A stretch of 64,000 nucleotides of DNA from Faecalicatena contorta. Lineage in GTDB: Bacteria > Bacillota > Clostridia > Lachnospirales > Lachnospiraceae. The translations under genes were made by a program, and so were the position numbers. Location: the NCBI RefSeq assembly GCF_003149105.1, contig NZ_QGDS01000003.1, positions 161,674 to 225,673 of the forward strand, in the 5' to 3' direction. A model generated the notes under the pieces. The model did not search any database. It saw only the letters and a program-made list of their open reading frames with translations, and was not told the DNA's origin. Positions 40,549 to 51,100 of this stretch are shown here, piece after piece (position 1 is the first letter of the stretch; each line of letters begins with the position of its first letter).

Positions 40549-40992
40549 TTAAAGATTTACATTGGAAGCATAAGCTTCTGTTGCTTCCCATACATCGAAT
40601 CCGCTGCCTCGCAGAATATCCGCCACTCTTGACGGATCATCTGTCTTGAGCACAGCCGAAGCATCCTGCCCATTGGCAAATGCATACATATATTCGATAT
40701 TTACGTCTCCCTCTACAACCTGATGCATTGCTTTGCTTAAAGAGCCTTTAGCATGAGGAACCCGAAACGCTACTACGTCGGTCAGCATTGCTGTGATTTC
40801 ATTTTCTTTTAAGACAGCTCTGCCCTTGTTCGGGTCTGATACAATCATACGGAGCATTCCGTAATCTGACGTATCGGCCAGGCTTAATGCCACAATATTC
40901 ACATCATTGTTTGCCAATATTGCAAGCACTTCATCCAGGCGGCCTTCCCTGTTTTCAAGAAATACTGATAATTGTTGAATTGTGATGCCCAT
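40549..40992 (-). CDS. tandem ACT-domain protein
   Basis: A 147-residue cytosolic protein made of two ACT domains (about 3-70 and 72-140): IQQLSVFLENREGRLDEVLAILANNDVNIVALSLAD is a clear ACT start. ACT domains bind amino acids, usually as regulatory dimers; no catalytic domain is attached. Last gene of the iorAB-paaK operon, and a second similar protein is encoded at 42413. In archaea and Clostridia such proteins accompany phenylacetate-CoA ligase and indolepyruvate oxidoreductase, suggesting sensing of Phe, Tyr or Trp. GGGGAGG ribosome site. Confidence 0.88.
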   Translation of the reverse strand: MGITIQQLSVFLENREGRLDEVLAILANNDVNIVALSLADTSDYGMLRMIVSDPNKGRAVLKENEITAMLTDVVAFRVPHAKGSLSKAMHQVVEGDVNIEYMYAFANGQDASAVLKTDDPSRVADILRGSGFDVWEATEAYASNVNL

Positions 40993-41008
40993 CTTCGCTT
41001 ACCTCCCC

Positions 41009-42343
41009 TTACTCTATATTACGCTTATCAATGACACGTACTGCTTTTCCTTCACTTCTCTGTATCGTCTTTGGCTCAACCAGCTTCACACGGACAGAAA
41101 CCCCAAGTGCCTGCTTCAGTACCGCACCTATTTTATTCTTTAACGCGTCTAATTTCCTGATTTCATCAGAGAATACGCTCTCATCTACCTCTACCATGAC
41201 CGTAAGAATATCCATATTTTCTTCACGGTCTACAATCATAAGATAATGTGGCGCTACTGCTCCGCCCATGCCAAGAAGTGCCGTCTCAACCTGTGTTGGG
41301 AATACATTTACACCGCGGATTACCTTCATATCATCTGTACGTCCGGTAAACTTAGAAATTCTCGGTGTAGTTCTGCCGCACTCACAAGTACTGTGGTCAA
41401 TACTGGTTAAATCCTTTGTACGGTAACGAAGCAGCGGCATCGCTTCCTTTGCCAGTGTGGTAAAGATCAGCTCACCGGTTTCTTTGTCTGCGCATGCCTG
41501 GTTTGTTGCAGGATCCAGTACCTCCGGATAGAAGTAGTCTGCATTAACATGCAGCCCTGCATGATGTATGCAGTCCTGTGCCACACCCGGCCCGGTAATT
41601 TCACATAAACCGTAAATATCAAAGCAATTAATTTCAAGAATACTTTCAATTTTTCTGCGCATCTCTTCTGTCCATGGCTCAGCTCCGTGGATTCCTGCTT
41701 TAATCTTCAGGCTGCTCACGAGACCGGCCTCCTGCAGAGATTCTGCAAGATGGAGCGCATAAGAAGGAGTGCATGCAATGGCAGTTGCACCAAAGTCTTC
41801 CATACACATCATCTGGCGCTGGGTATTTCCTGCAGACATGGGGATAGCCATTGCTCCCAGAGCCCTTGCACCAAGGTCCAGTCCGATACCTCCGGTAAAT
41901 AATCCGTAGCCATAGCATACATGGAGAATATCTTCCTCTGTCAATCCTGCCATAGCTAAACATCTGGCCACACATTCTCCCCAGACATCCACGTCTTTCT
42001 GAGAATAAGATGCCAGCGTCAGCTTACCCGTTGTCCCCGATGTTCCCTGTACCCGGACAACATCTTTTTTGGGGATTGCCAAAAGCCCGAAAGGATAATT
42101 ATCTCTCAAATCCTCTTTCGTTGTAAACGGAAGTTTGTGAATATCTTCAATTCCTTTAATATCTCCCGGCTCCACTCCAAGAGCCTTCATTTTTTTATGA
42201 TAAAAGTCTACGTTGTGATAAGCACGGTTTACAACATCTGCCAGACGTCTGCTCTGTAAAGCTGCCATCTCATCACTGCTCATACATTCAATTTTCGGGT
42301 CTCTGATTCGTTCCACCCAGTTTTTTAATGTCACTGCCGCCAT
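41009..42343 (-). CDS. paaK: phenylacetate-CoA ligase (second copy)
   Basis: A 444-residue AMP-forming acyl-CoA ligase. P-loop-like TSGTTGKLT near residue 94-102, the motif IYGLCEITGPG near 242-252, RTKDLT near 309-314, and C-terminal hinge with RGVNVFPTQVE. It activates arylacetates to CoA thioesters (or works in reverse to conserve energy as ATP). A paralogue is encoded at the operon start (45253-46563). Two copies may differ in substrate (phenylacetate, 4-hydroxyphenylacetate, indoleacetate). It lies between the two ACT-domain genes; gap to the downstream one is 16 bases. AAGGAG ribosome site. Confidence 0.93.
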   Translation of the reverse strand: MAAVTLKNWVERIRDPKIECMSSDEMAALQSRRLADVVNRAYHNVDFYHKKMKALGVEPGDIKGIEDIHKLPFTTKEDLRDNYPFGLLAIPKKDVVRVQGTSGTTGKLTLASYSQKDVDVWGECVARCLAMAGLTEEDILHVCYGYGLFTGGIGLDLGARALGAMAIPMSAGNTQRQMMCMEDFGATAIACTPSYALHLAESLQEAGLVSSLKIKAGIHGAEPWTEEMRRKIESILEINCFDIYGLCEITGPGVAQDCIHHAGLHVNADYFYPEVLDPATNQACADKETGELIFTTLAKEAMPLLRYRTKDLTSIDHSTCECGRTTPRISKFTGRTDDMKVIRGVNVFPTQVETALLGMGGAVAPHYLMIVDREENMDILTVMVEVDESVFSDEIRKLDALKNKIGAVLKQALGVSVRVKLVEPKTIQRSEGKAVRVIDKRNIE

Positions 42344-42412
42344 CTTCTTAACTCCTTATCTTTTTCAATTGTACTTTCAAGTATACCAAAACAAGGCGTA
42401 CCTGCTGCGACT

Positions 42413-42832
42413 TTATAAGTCTGTTTCCTCAGCGATTTTTACATTCGCTTCCTCCAGAACTTTTGCCGCCTTTTCATAATCATCCGTATTAAACACCATA
42501 ACCGGCGCCCTATTCTCCCGGATTACAAAGGAATAGATGTAGTTAATATTGATTTCACCATCTGCAAGGATAGACAGCATCCGGTTCAGATTTCCTTTTT
42601 CGTCCTTCAGCTCCACTCCAATCACATCATGGATTCTGACAACAAATCCTTTTCCGGTCAAATATGCCTTAGCCTCAGCCGGTTTATCAACTACCAGCCT
42701 CAAAATTCCAAATTCCGGAGTATCAAATGAAGCGATGGCCCTGATATTGATATGAGCTTCTGTCAGAGCTGATGTAACCCTCATTAAACTGCCTGGCCTG
42801 TTTTCCACAAATACTGATAACTGCTTAATCAT
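42413..42832 (-). CDS. tandem ACT-domain protein (second copy)
   Basis: A 139-residue protein with two ACT domains (1-66 and 68-135): IKQLSVFVENRPGSLMRVTSALTEAHINIRAIASFD. Paralogous to the 147-residue protein at 40549. It likely binds aromatic amino acids and modulates neighbouring enzymes or transcription; no DNA-binding domain is present. GGGGGGTGAGAGG precedes the ATG. Located between iorB and the second phenylacetate-CoA ligase gene. Confidence 0.88.
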   Translation of the reverse strand: MIKQLSVFVENRPGSLMRVTSALTEAHINIRAIASFDTPEFGILRLVVDKPAEAKAYLTGKGFVVRIHDVIGVELKDEKGNLNRMLSILADGEININYIYSFVIRENRAPVMVFNTDDYEKAAKVLEEANVKIAEETDL

Positions 42833-42931
42833 CCTCTCACCCCCCTTTCTGTCAAAGCGTATACTCTCTAATCCGCCTTATTAAATTGTTCTCATTAAAA
42901 CAGATGCTTTTAAATCCGTTTTACTGCTCTC

Positions 42932-43501
42932 TTATAATGTATAACCAAGCTCAAATGCTTTCTTATTAATGTCAACCGTCTTAGGGGGCACGGTTTTTTC
43001 AATTACCTCATACCACTGCTCTTTTGTAAAATCCATATGCTGTGCCGCGATGCCCAGTACAATCAGGTTAAATACCCGGGGGTTACCCAGTTTTTTAGAT
43101 TCCTCCGTGGCGTTGACTTTATAAACCCGGTGTTCTTTTTCCAGAGTTTCCAGAATATGATCCGGGTATTCGGCTGCACCGATTACCACCGGCATCGGGT
43201 CGATCCGCCAGTCATTCACAATCAATACCCCATCCTCTTTCAGAAAATGAGCATATCTCAGGGCCTCCAGCCGCTCAAAGGCAATCAATACATCTGCCTG
43301 GCCCTCTTCTACGATAGGTTCTGCTACTTTTTCACCGTAACGGACGAAGGTCACCACACTGCCGCCCCGCTGTGCCATACCATGTACTTCTGAAAGTTTT
43401 ACATCGTAGCCTCCCGCAATCGTAAGGCCTCCTAATATTCTACTGGTAAGCAGGGTTCCCTGACCGCCTACCCCTACTATCATGATATTCTTTACTGCCA
43501 T
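42932..43501 (-). CDS. iorB: indolepyruvate:ferredoxin oxidoreductase, beta subunit
   Basis: A 189-residue gamma-type subunit of the 2-oxoacid:ferredoxin oxidoreductase family. GVGGQGTLLTSRILG near 11-25 is the signature; HGMAQRGGSVVTFVRYG near 40-56 follows. It binds CoA or partners with IorA to oxidise aryl-pyruvates to aryl-CoA, CO2 and reduced ferredoxin. Directly follows iorA (two-base gap), with GGCGGGTG as ribosome site lying inside the iorA end. Length typical. Confidence 0.95.
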   Translation of the reverse strand: MAVKNIMIVGVGGQGTLLTSRILGGLTIAGGYDVKLSEVHGMAQRGGSVVTFVRYGEKVAEPIVEEGQADVLIAFERLEALRYAHFLKEDGVLIVNDWRIDPMPVVIGAAEYPDHILETLEKEHRVYKVNATEESKKLGNPRVFNLIVLGIAAQHMDFTKEQWYEVIEKTVPPKTVDINKKAFELGYTL

Positions 43502-43503
43502 TT

Positions 43504-45249
43504 CTATTCACCCGCCTTTACCAGTTCTATTGCATTGAATTTACATAAGGCTTCACACAGTCCGCAGCCCGTACACATGGTATCGTCAATATAGACGCTT
43601 CCATCTGTATTTTTTGTTATCGCAGGACATCCGGGCTTTAAGCACATGCCGCACTTCTTACATTTATCCTCATAGGAAATGTAAACAGGTTTTTTGGACT
43701 TATCCAGAAGAACACAAGGAGATTTTGTAATAATCACAGACACTTCGTCCTTTGCCGTCTCTTCCTTTATAGTCTTCTCTAATTCAGCAAGATCAAATGC
43801 ATTGACTTCTATTACATTCTTTATACCCATTCCCCGGCAAAGTGTTTCAATGTCAATAGAATAGGTTGGTTCTCCCTGTAAAGTCCTGCCTGTTGCCGCA
43901 TGTTCCTGATGTCCCGTCATTCCTGTGGTGGAGTTGTCAAGAATCATAACAGTCCCCGTAGCATTATTGTAAACCATGTTCATCAGGGAATTTACACCTG
44001 TATGTAAAAATGTGGAGTCTCCGATTACTGCAACCCAGTTCTTAATGTATTCTTTGCCCTTTGCCTTTTCCATTCCATGTAAGGTGGATATACTGGCTCC
44101 CATACACATTGTAGTATCTACAACACTCAATGGTGCAACTGCTCCCAGGGTATAACATCCAATATCACCGGCAGCGTGCATTTTCAGCTTATTCAGCACA
44201 TGATAAACGCTGCGGTGAGGACATCCCGGACATAGAATCGGAGGGCGCTGGGGTGCCTGGGCAGGGGTTTTAGTAACCACTTCTTCCTTTAAAATTGCTT
44301 TTCTAAGCATGCTCGCACTGTATTCTCCCTGTGTGGTGAAGATTTCTTTCCCTATAGCTTTAATTCCCCAGGACTTCACCTGTTCCTCAATAACCGGATC
44401 CAGCTCTTCCACAATATACAAGGTATCTACTTTCGACGCAAAATCCTCAATCAGTTTTCTCGGGAGAGGATTTACCATGCCAAGCTTTAAAACAGAAGCC
44501 TGGGGAAGTACCTCTTTCACATACTGATAAGGAATTCCGCTTGTAATGATGCCAATTTTCGTATCATTCATTTCCACTGTATTAATAGGCAGTGTATTTG
44601 CTGCTTCCGCCAGTTCCTTATTGAGCCTTTCAATGTCCACGTGGCGTAGCTTTGCATTTCCAGGCATCATAACATTTTTTCGGATGTTCTTCTCGTAAGC
44701 CTTATCCTCGATGTCAGCTCTCTCCTGAAGTTCCATAATTCCCTGAGAATGTGCAAGCCTTGTGGTAATACGGAAAATAAACGGTCTGTCATACTGTTCA
44801 CTCAGCTCAAAAGCAGCCTTGAGAAATTCCTTTGCCTCTGCGCTGTCAGAAGGTTCAATAACCGGAACCTGTGCTGCTCTTGCAACCATTCTTGTATCCT
44901 GCTCATTCTGAGAGCTGTATAGCCCTGGATCATCTGCAACCACAAACACAAGTCCGCCATTCACTCCCATGTAGGACACAGAATAAAGAGGGTCAGCCGC
45001 CACATTCAGCCCTACATGCTTCATACAGGCCATAGCACGTACGCCTGCAATACTTGCTCCCACCGCTACCTCAGCAGCTACCTTTTCATTCGGTGCCCAC
45101 TCTTCATAAAGGTCATCTTTATATTGAACCAGATATTCACTGATTTCCGTACTGGGAGTCCCCGGATAAGCGGATGAAACTTTCACCCCGGCCTCGAAAG
45201 CTCCTCTGGCTATGGCTTCATTTCCCAACATGATTACTTTTTCTGACAT
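43504..45249 (-). CDS. iorA: indolepyruvate:ferredoxin oxidoreductase, alpha subunit
   Basis: A 581-residue thiamine-diphosphate enzyme. N-terminal pyrimidine-binding domain (AYPGTPSTEISEYL near 28-41); central domain III; then the TPP-binding domain with CPGCPHRS near 340-347 and GDSTFLHTG...NN near 404. The C-terminal double [4Fe-4S] ferredoxin domain has CxxCxxC...C sets (CKKCGMCLKPGCP near 531 and CTGCGLCEALC near 558). Oxidises indolepyruvate, phenylpyruvate or 4-hydroxyphenylpyruvate from transamination of aromatic amino acids. Second gene of the operon, after the first phenylacetate-CoA ligase. Confidence 0.96.
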   Translation of the reverse strand: MSEKVIMLGNEAIARGAFEAGVKVSSAYPGTPSTEISEYLVQYKDDLYEEWAPNEKVAAEVAVGASIAGVRAMACMKHVGLNVAADPLYSVSYMGVNGGLVFVVADDPGLYSSQNEQDTRMVARAAQVPVIEPSDSAEAKEFLKAAFELSEQYDRPFIFRITTRLAHSQGIMELQERADIEDKAYEKNIRKNVMMPGNAKLRHVDIERLNKELAEAANTLPINTVEMNDTKIGIITSGIPYQYVKEVLPQASVLKLGMVNPLPRKLIEDFASKVDTLYIVEELDPVIEEQVKSWGIKAIGKEIFTTQGEYSASMLRKAILKEEVVTKTPAQAPQRPPILCPGCPHRSVYHVLNKLKMHAAGDIGCYTLGAVAPLSVVDTTMCMGASISTLHGMEKAKGKEYIKNWVAVIGDSTFLHTGVNSLMNMVYNNATGTVMILDNSTTGMTGHQEHAATGRTLQGEPTYSIDIETLCRGMGIKNVIEVNAFDLAELEKTIKEETAKDEVSVIITKSPCVLLDKSKKPVYISYEDKCKKCGMCLKPGCPAITKNTDGSVYIDDTMCTGCGLCEALCKFNAIELVKAGE

Positions 45250-45252
45250 ATT

Positions 45253-46563
45253 TTATAAACCATCCTTTCGTAAATCTGTCACCCTCTTCGCTTTTCCTTC
45301 GAACCGCTGAAGAGAGTTCGGTGCAACCAGCCTGATGTGAGTCGCAAGTCCAAGCTGAGACTTCAATGCACCTTTGATATTCTGTTCCAGCCTGCTTAAT
45401 TTAGAATAGCTGTCCAACAGTCTGTCATCTATTAATTCTACGGTAATCGTCATAACATCCAGTCTGTTCTGTCTCTCCACCAGAATCTCATAATGAGGTC
45501 CGATTTCATCTATCTTGAACAGCACTTCTTCAATCTGGCTTGGGAATACATTAACTCCGCGGATAACAAGCATGTCATCTGCGCGTCCGGACAGGTTCTC
45601 CATACGCACCGTTGTCCTGCCGCATTTACATGGCTCATACATCAGCCTTGTCAAATCTCCGGTACGGTATCTGATCAGAGGAAGTGCCTCCTTGCCCAGA
45701 CAGGTAATCACCAGCTCTCCGGCAGAACCGGGAGGCAGTACTTCCTCCGTCTCCGGGTCAATGATTTCAGGAATGAACCAGTCCTCATTTATGTGCATCC
45801 CGCACAGTTCTGTGCACTCACCCGACACCCCAGGCCCGCACAGCTCACTCATACCATAATTCTGTGTACAGACAAATTGTTCACCCCATACTTTATGCAT
45901 CTCGTCCCTCATCGGCTCGGTCATTCCCTCACCGCCGAACAGCCCGATATGCACCTTCAAATCTTTTGAAGGGTCTATTCCCTGCTCTCTTAAAATTTCT
46001 CCCAAATGAAGCGCATAGGAGGGGGTTGCCACAAGCAGCGTTACTCCCATGTCCTGGAGAAACATTTTCTGCTTATTTGAATTACCGGAGGACATTGGAA
46101 TCACGGATGCGCCTATCTTCTCCAGGCCCCCATGCAGTCCCAGTGCCCCTGTAAATGTACCGTATCCAAATGAAATCTGTGCCACATCCTCAGAAGTAGC
46201 ACCTCCCATACAGGCAATTCTTGCCACATTATTCATCCACATATCCAGGTCCTGTGCAGTATATCCTACAACCGTCGGTTTCCCTGTGGTGCCGGAGCTG
46301 GCATGGTATCTGACAATCTCCTTCTTATCCACCGCAAATAATCCATCCGGGTAATTTTCCCTGAAGTCTGTTTTATATGTAAACGGCATCTTTCCTAAGT
46401 CCTGTAAAGTCTTAATATCTTCCGGCTTTACACCGGCCTCGTCCATTTTTCTGCGGTAAGGCTCGACACGTTCATATATATAAACGGCAGTTTCCTTTAA
46501 GCGCTCAAGCTGGATTGCATCCATCTCAGCTCTTGGCAGAGTCTCTTCCTTTGCCCAAATCAT
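45253..46563 (-). CDS. paaK: phenylacetate-CoA ligase (first copy)
   Basis: A 436-residue aryl-CoA ligase: SSGTTGKPTVVGY near 88-100 (P-loop), FGYGTFTGALGLHGG near 126-140, NYGMSELCGPG near 233-243, RTGDLTRL near 302-309, RGVNVFPSQIEEV near 335-347. Nine further codons are open upstream, but GGAGG and spacing support the ATG at 46563. First gene of the operon with iorAB; may convert the aryl-CoA product to acid with ATP gain, or activate aryl acids. Direct repeats overlap its promoter (46616-46659). Confidence 0.93.
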   Translation of the reverse strand: MIWAKEETLPRAEMDAIQLERLKETAVYIYERVEPYRRKMDEAGVKPEDIKTLQDLGKMPFTYKTDFRENYPDGLFAVDKKEIVRYHASSGTTGKPTVVGYTAQDLDMWMNNVARIACMGGATSEDVAQISFGYGTFTGALGLHGGLEKIGASVIPMSSGNSNKQKMFLQDMGVTLLVATPSYALHLGEILREQGIDPSKDLKVHIGLFGGEGMTEPMRDEMHKVWGEQFVCTQNYGMSELCGPGVSGECTELCGMHINEDWFIPEIIDPETEEVLPPGSAGELVITCLGKEALPLIRYRTGDLTRLMYEPCKCGRTTVRMENLSGRADDMLVIRGVNVFPSQIEEVLFKIDEIGPHYEILVERQNRLDVMTITVELIDDRLLDSYSKLSRLEQNIKGALKSQLGLATHIRLVAPNSLQRFEGKAKRVTDLRKDGL

Positions 46564-46602
46564 TTTGAAAAACCTCCTTCGACATAACATTCATTCTTCC
46601 CT

Positions 46603-46659
46603 AGTATAACACACTACTTTGTCGGTTTAAAGTATTAAATTTCACACTTTGTCCGGTTT
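46603..46659 (-). promoter_or_regulatory. promoter of the iorAB-paaK operon with flanking direct repeats
   Basis: A minus-strand -10 box TATACT (46603-46608) with a poor -35. Direct repeats ACTTTGTCGGTTT (46616-46628) and ACTTTGTCCGGTTT (46646-46659) begin 30 bp apart, three helical turns; the first covers the -35. Likely binding sites for an activator or repressor. Confidence 0.55.
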
Positions 46660-46672
46660 TAGGAATACAAAA

Positions 46673-46711
46673 CGGGGAGCAGAAGATGCATACCTGCATC
46701 TTCAACTCCCG
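46673..46711 (-). terminator. terminator of glyA
   Basis: CGGGGAG/CTCCCG outer arms enclose an inner AAGATGCA/TGCATCTT stem; on the minus strand it is followed by TTTTG. Lies about 50 bases after the glyA stop. Confidence 0.8.
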
Positions 46712-46761
46712 CACCTTTTTGCCTAAACAGCATCCCCTGAATCGGTTTCTCTGACGTGAGA

Positions 46762-47997
46762 TTATATAAGTGGATATTTTTGGGTAAGTTCCGCCGCCAT
46801 TTTCTGTGCCTCTTCTACATTTGCTTCATCCGCAATCACCAGGGCAATAATTTCGGCTATTTTATCCATATCTGATTCTGTCATCCCCCGGGTTGTTACC
46901 GCCGGAGTTCCTAAACGTACTCCACTTGTCACAAATGGAGAGCGGGGATCGTTGGGAATGGTGTTCTTGTTACAAGTTACATGAGCGTCATCCAAACGTT
47001 TTTCCAGCTCTTTCCCGCTGATATTATTTTCGGTCAAATCCACAAGCATCAGATGATTATCCGTATCTCCTGAAACGATTTTAATTCCTCTGGACTGAAG
47101 GCCTTTGCATAAAGCTTTGGCATTCTTAACAACCTGTTCCTGATAAGTTTTGAATTCAGGCTCAAGAGCTTCTTTGAAGCAGACTGCCTTGGAAGCAATG
47201 ACATGCATCAGCGGGCCTCCCTGGATTCCTGGGAAAATTGCTTTATTGAAATTGAACTTTTCATTCATCTCTTTGCTGCTCAATATCAGACCTCCACGGG
47301 GGCCACGCAAGGTTTTATGAGTGGTTGTGGTTGTAACATGAGCATATGGGATGGGGCTTGGATGCAGGCCGGCAGCAACTAATCCCGCAATATGCGCCAT
47401 ATCTACCATTAGATAAGCATCTACTGCGTCTGCAATCTCACGGAATTTTTTAAAGTCAATGGTTCTTGCATAAGCACTGGCTCCTGCTATTATTAATTTA
47501 GGTTTATGTTCTTTTGCGATTTCAAGTACTTGGTCATAATCGATAACGCCGGCATCATTTACCCCGTATGCTACGAAATCAAAGTATTTTCCGGACATGT
47601 TGACTGGTGAACCGTGAGTCAGGTGCCCGCCGTGGTCCAGGTTCATTCCCATCACCTTATCCCCTGGCTGTACCATTGCAAACATGGCTGCCATATTTGC
47701 CTGCGCTCCGGAATGGGGCTGTACATTGGCGTATTCACAGTGAAACAATTCTTTTGCCCGTTCAATGGCCAGGTTCTCTACCACGTCCACACACTGGCAT
47801 CCGCCATAATATCTCTTCCCCGGGTACCCTTCAGCATATTTATTCGTCAGAGGACTTCCCATAGCTGCCATAACCGCCTTGCTCACCCAGTTCTCAGAAG
47901 CAATCAGCTCGATATGGGAATTCTGCCTTTCCACTTCCGCCTGAATCGCATCTGCAACTTCAACATCCTCATTCTTAATTTCCTCGAAACCGTACAT
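46762..47997 (-). CDS. glyA: serine hydroxymethyltransferase
   Basis: A 411-residue PLP enzyme interconverting serine + tetrahydrofolate and glycine + methylene-tetrahydrofolate. Landmarks: [10 protein letters not shown] near 29-38, [14 protein letters not shown] near 50-63, [12 protein letters not shown] near 118-129, the PLP-Lys in [14 protein letters not shown] near 222-235 (Lys about 227), and [12 protein letters not shown] near 360-371. Eleven codons are open upstream, but GGAGGAG is 7-8 bases before the ATG at 47997. Single gene with terminator; a perfect 14-bp palindrome lies in its leader. Confidence 0.96.
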   Translation of the reverse strand: MYGFEEIKNEDVEVADAIQAEVERQNSHIELIASENWVSKAVMAAMGSPLTNKYAEGYPGKRYYGGCQCVDVVENLAIERAKELFHCEYANVQPHSGAQANMAAMFAMVQPGDKVMGMNLDHGGHLTHGSPVNMSGKYFDFVAYGVNDAGVIDYDQVLEIAKEHKPKLIIAGASAYARTIDFKKFREIADAVDAYLMVDMAHIAGLVAAGLHPSPIPYAHVTTTTTHKTLRGPRGGLILSSKEMNEKFNFNKAIFPGIQGGPLMHVIASKAVCFKEALEPEFKTYQEQVVKNAKALCKGLQSRGIKIVSGDTDNHLMLVDLTENNISGKELEKRLDDAHVTCNKNTIPNDPRSPFVTSGVRLGTPAVTTRGMTESDMDKIAEIIALVIADEANVEEAQKMAAELTQKYPLI

Positions 47998-48029
47998 ATT
48001 TCTTCTCCTCCATCCATCATAATCCTTCA

Positions 48030-48043
48030 CGGACCTAGGTCCG
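48030..48043. promoter_or_regulatory. 14-bp perfect palindrome in the glyA leader
   Basis: CGGACCTAGGTCCG, 32 bases before the glyA start and about 20 bases downstream of a -10 box TATAAT on the minus strand (48063-48068). Its position over the transcription start region suits a repressor site. Confidence 0.5.
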
Positions 48044-48102
48044 ATAATAGTTCATTTGTGACATTATAACACAAACGTATTTTATTTTACAGATACTTTT
48101 TA

Positions 48103-51100
48103 TTAAACTAAATCAAACAGCGACAACTGATTGCTCTGAGGCAGGTTTCCAAACAAGCCCAGCTCTGCCATCAGATCAATAACTGTCTTGCTGACTTTGG
48201 TTCGCTGGCGGAAATCATCCAGTGACAGATAAGCACCGTTTTTGGATGCCTCCTCCACTGCCTCAGCCGCTTTCTCGCCCATTCCTTCAATACTGGAAAG
48301 GGGCGGCATCAGCTTACCGTCAATAATCTGGAATTTGGCTGCTTTTGCCTTGTAGATATCCAGAGGCAGGAATTCGAAGCCTCTCGCATACATTTCCTGC
48401 ACAATCCTCATATCCTTGAGAACATCCTGTTCCTTGTTGCTGAGAGAATCCGCTCTTCTCTTATAATCCTTCATATAATAATCCAGCTTTTCTTTTCCCT
48501 GGCACATAATTTCATAAGAAAATGCATTCGCCCGGATTCCAAAATAAGCACCATAATACGCCAGCGGATAATTGACTTTACAGTATGCGATACGGTATGC
48601 CATCATAACATATGCTGCCGCGTGGGCTTTCGGGAACATATAGCTTATTTGTTTACAGGACCAGATATACCAGTCCGGTACGTCCTTTTCCTTCATGGCT
48701 GTTTCCCACTCAGGCTTCAGGCCCTTTCCTTTACGCACACTTTCCATGATTGTAAAGGACAGTGCACTGTCTACCCCCTGATTAATCAGGTAGACCATAA
48801 TATCATCACGGGTACAGATACAAGTGGAAATCGTTGCTTTTCCTGACTTTACCAGTTCCTGTGCATTTCCCAGCCACACATTGGTGCCGTGGGACAGACC
48901 GGAAATCCGGATTAAATCAGATAATGACTGAGGTTTTGCATCCTGCACCATCTGGATAACGAACTCCGTTCCAAACTCAGGAATACCAAGGCATCCCAGT
49001 TTGCAGCCATCAATATCTTCCGGTTTGATTTTCAGTGCACTGGTATCATGGAACAGAGAAAGCACCTTTTTATCATCCAGCGGAATCTTCGTTGCAATGA
49101 AGGGATTCGCTTCATTATACTCATTATCCATAGCATCCGATGTAATATACTCCTCTAGTGTGCGGATCATAGTAGGATCGTCATGTCCCAGTATATCCAG
49201 CTTCAGAAGGTTATGGTCAATGGAGTGATAATCAAAGTGGGTCGTTATAATGTCTGTCGTCATATCGTTTGCCGGATGCTGTACCGGTGTAAATTCATTG
49301 ATATCATGACCGTGAGGAAGTACCACAATTCCTCCCGGATGCTGCCCGGTGCTTCTTCGGATGCCCGTACAGCCTACAGTGATTCTGTCAATCTCGCATT
49401 TGCGTTTTCGATGTCCCCGCTCCTCGTAATAATTCTTCACATAACCGAAAGCAGTTTTATCTGCCAATGTACCAATTGTACCGGCCTTGAAAGTATGCCC
49501 TTCTCCAAAAATAATTTCCGTGTATTTGTGTGCCTTTGCCTGATAGTCTCCGGAAAAGTTTAAGTCAATATCCGGCTCCTTGTCACCTTTAAATCCCAGG
49601 AAGGTCTCAAAGGGGATGTCAAATCCGTCCTTCACCAGTTGTTCTCCACAGACCGGACACGTCTTATCAGGCATATCGAATCCGCATCCTCCTGCAAATG
49701 CTTTCACCTCATCTGAATCAAAATCATTATAGTGACATTTTTTACAGTAATAGTGCGGGCTTAGTGGATTTACCTCTGTAATCCCAGCCATAGTAGCTAC
49801 AAAGGAAGAGCCTACAGATCCCCGGGACCCTACCAGGTATCCGTCTTCATTGGATTTCCATACCAACTTTTGGGCGATAATATACATCACAGAATACCCG
49901 TTGGATATGATGGAGTTTAACTCCCTCTCCAAACGTTCAAATACCGGTTTCGGTAAATCCGGTCCATATAATTCATGAGCTTTATTGTAACAAATATCTC
50001 TTAGGTCCTGCTCAGAATTTTCAATGACCGGGGGACATTTATTTGGATTAATAGGAGAGATTTTTTCAATCATATCACAAATTTTATTAGGATTTTCGAT
50101 GACAACATCTCTTGCCTTTGCCGAACCAAGATATTCAAACTCTTCCAGCATTTCCTCTGTAGTCCTGAGATAAAGGGGCGGCTGGCTGTCTGCATCACTG
50201 AAGCCCTTTCCCGCCATAATAATACGCCGGTAAACTTCATCTCCCGGGTCCAGGAAATGCACATCACAAGTGCCCACCACAGGCTTTTTAAACTTTTCTC
50301 CCAGCTCCACAATTTCCCGGTTAATCTCCTGCAGATCTTCCACAGAATTGATGTCCGGATATTTCTCACTTTCCACCATAAACCAGTTGTTTCCAACGGG
50401 CTGGATTTCATAATAATCGTAGAAATCAGCAAGTCTGGCGATGAACTCCGAAGACCTTTTATTCAGAATTGCCTGATACAGTTCCCCGGCTTCGCAGGCA
50501 CTTCCTACAATCAGACCTTCCCGGTGCCTGTTCAGCACGCTCTTTGGAATTCTCGGCCTTCTGTTATAATAAGTTAAATGAGATTGTGAAATAAGCTGGT
50601 ACAGGTTAAATCTGCCGATATCATTCTGAATCAAAATGATAACATGATAGGTTGGGAGCTTACGGATTGCGTTAGGATTCATATCTCCAAACTGATTGAC
50701 CTCTTTTAATGTATTAATATTCTGCTCTCTGAGCATTTGCACAAACTTCATAAAAATTTCTGCCGTAGCCTTGGCATCATCCACAGCTCTGTGATGGTTT
50801 TCCAGAGGAATGCCCAATGCTTTTGCCACCACATTCAGCTTATACCTTGACAGTGTAGGAAGAAGAACTCTGGCCAGTGCTACCGTATCTACATAGACAA
50901 AGTTGGGTACAATCTCCTGATATCGACAATTCTGCTCTATAAATCCTACGTCAAATCCCGCATTATGCGCAACAAGAACTCCATCCCCTGCAAATTCCAA
51001 AAATTGTGGAAGGATCGTTTCAATGTCAGGTGACTCTATGACCATTTCATCTGTAATGCCTGTAAGCTGTGTGATTTCAAAGGGAATCGGACGTTTCGGA

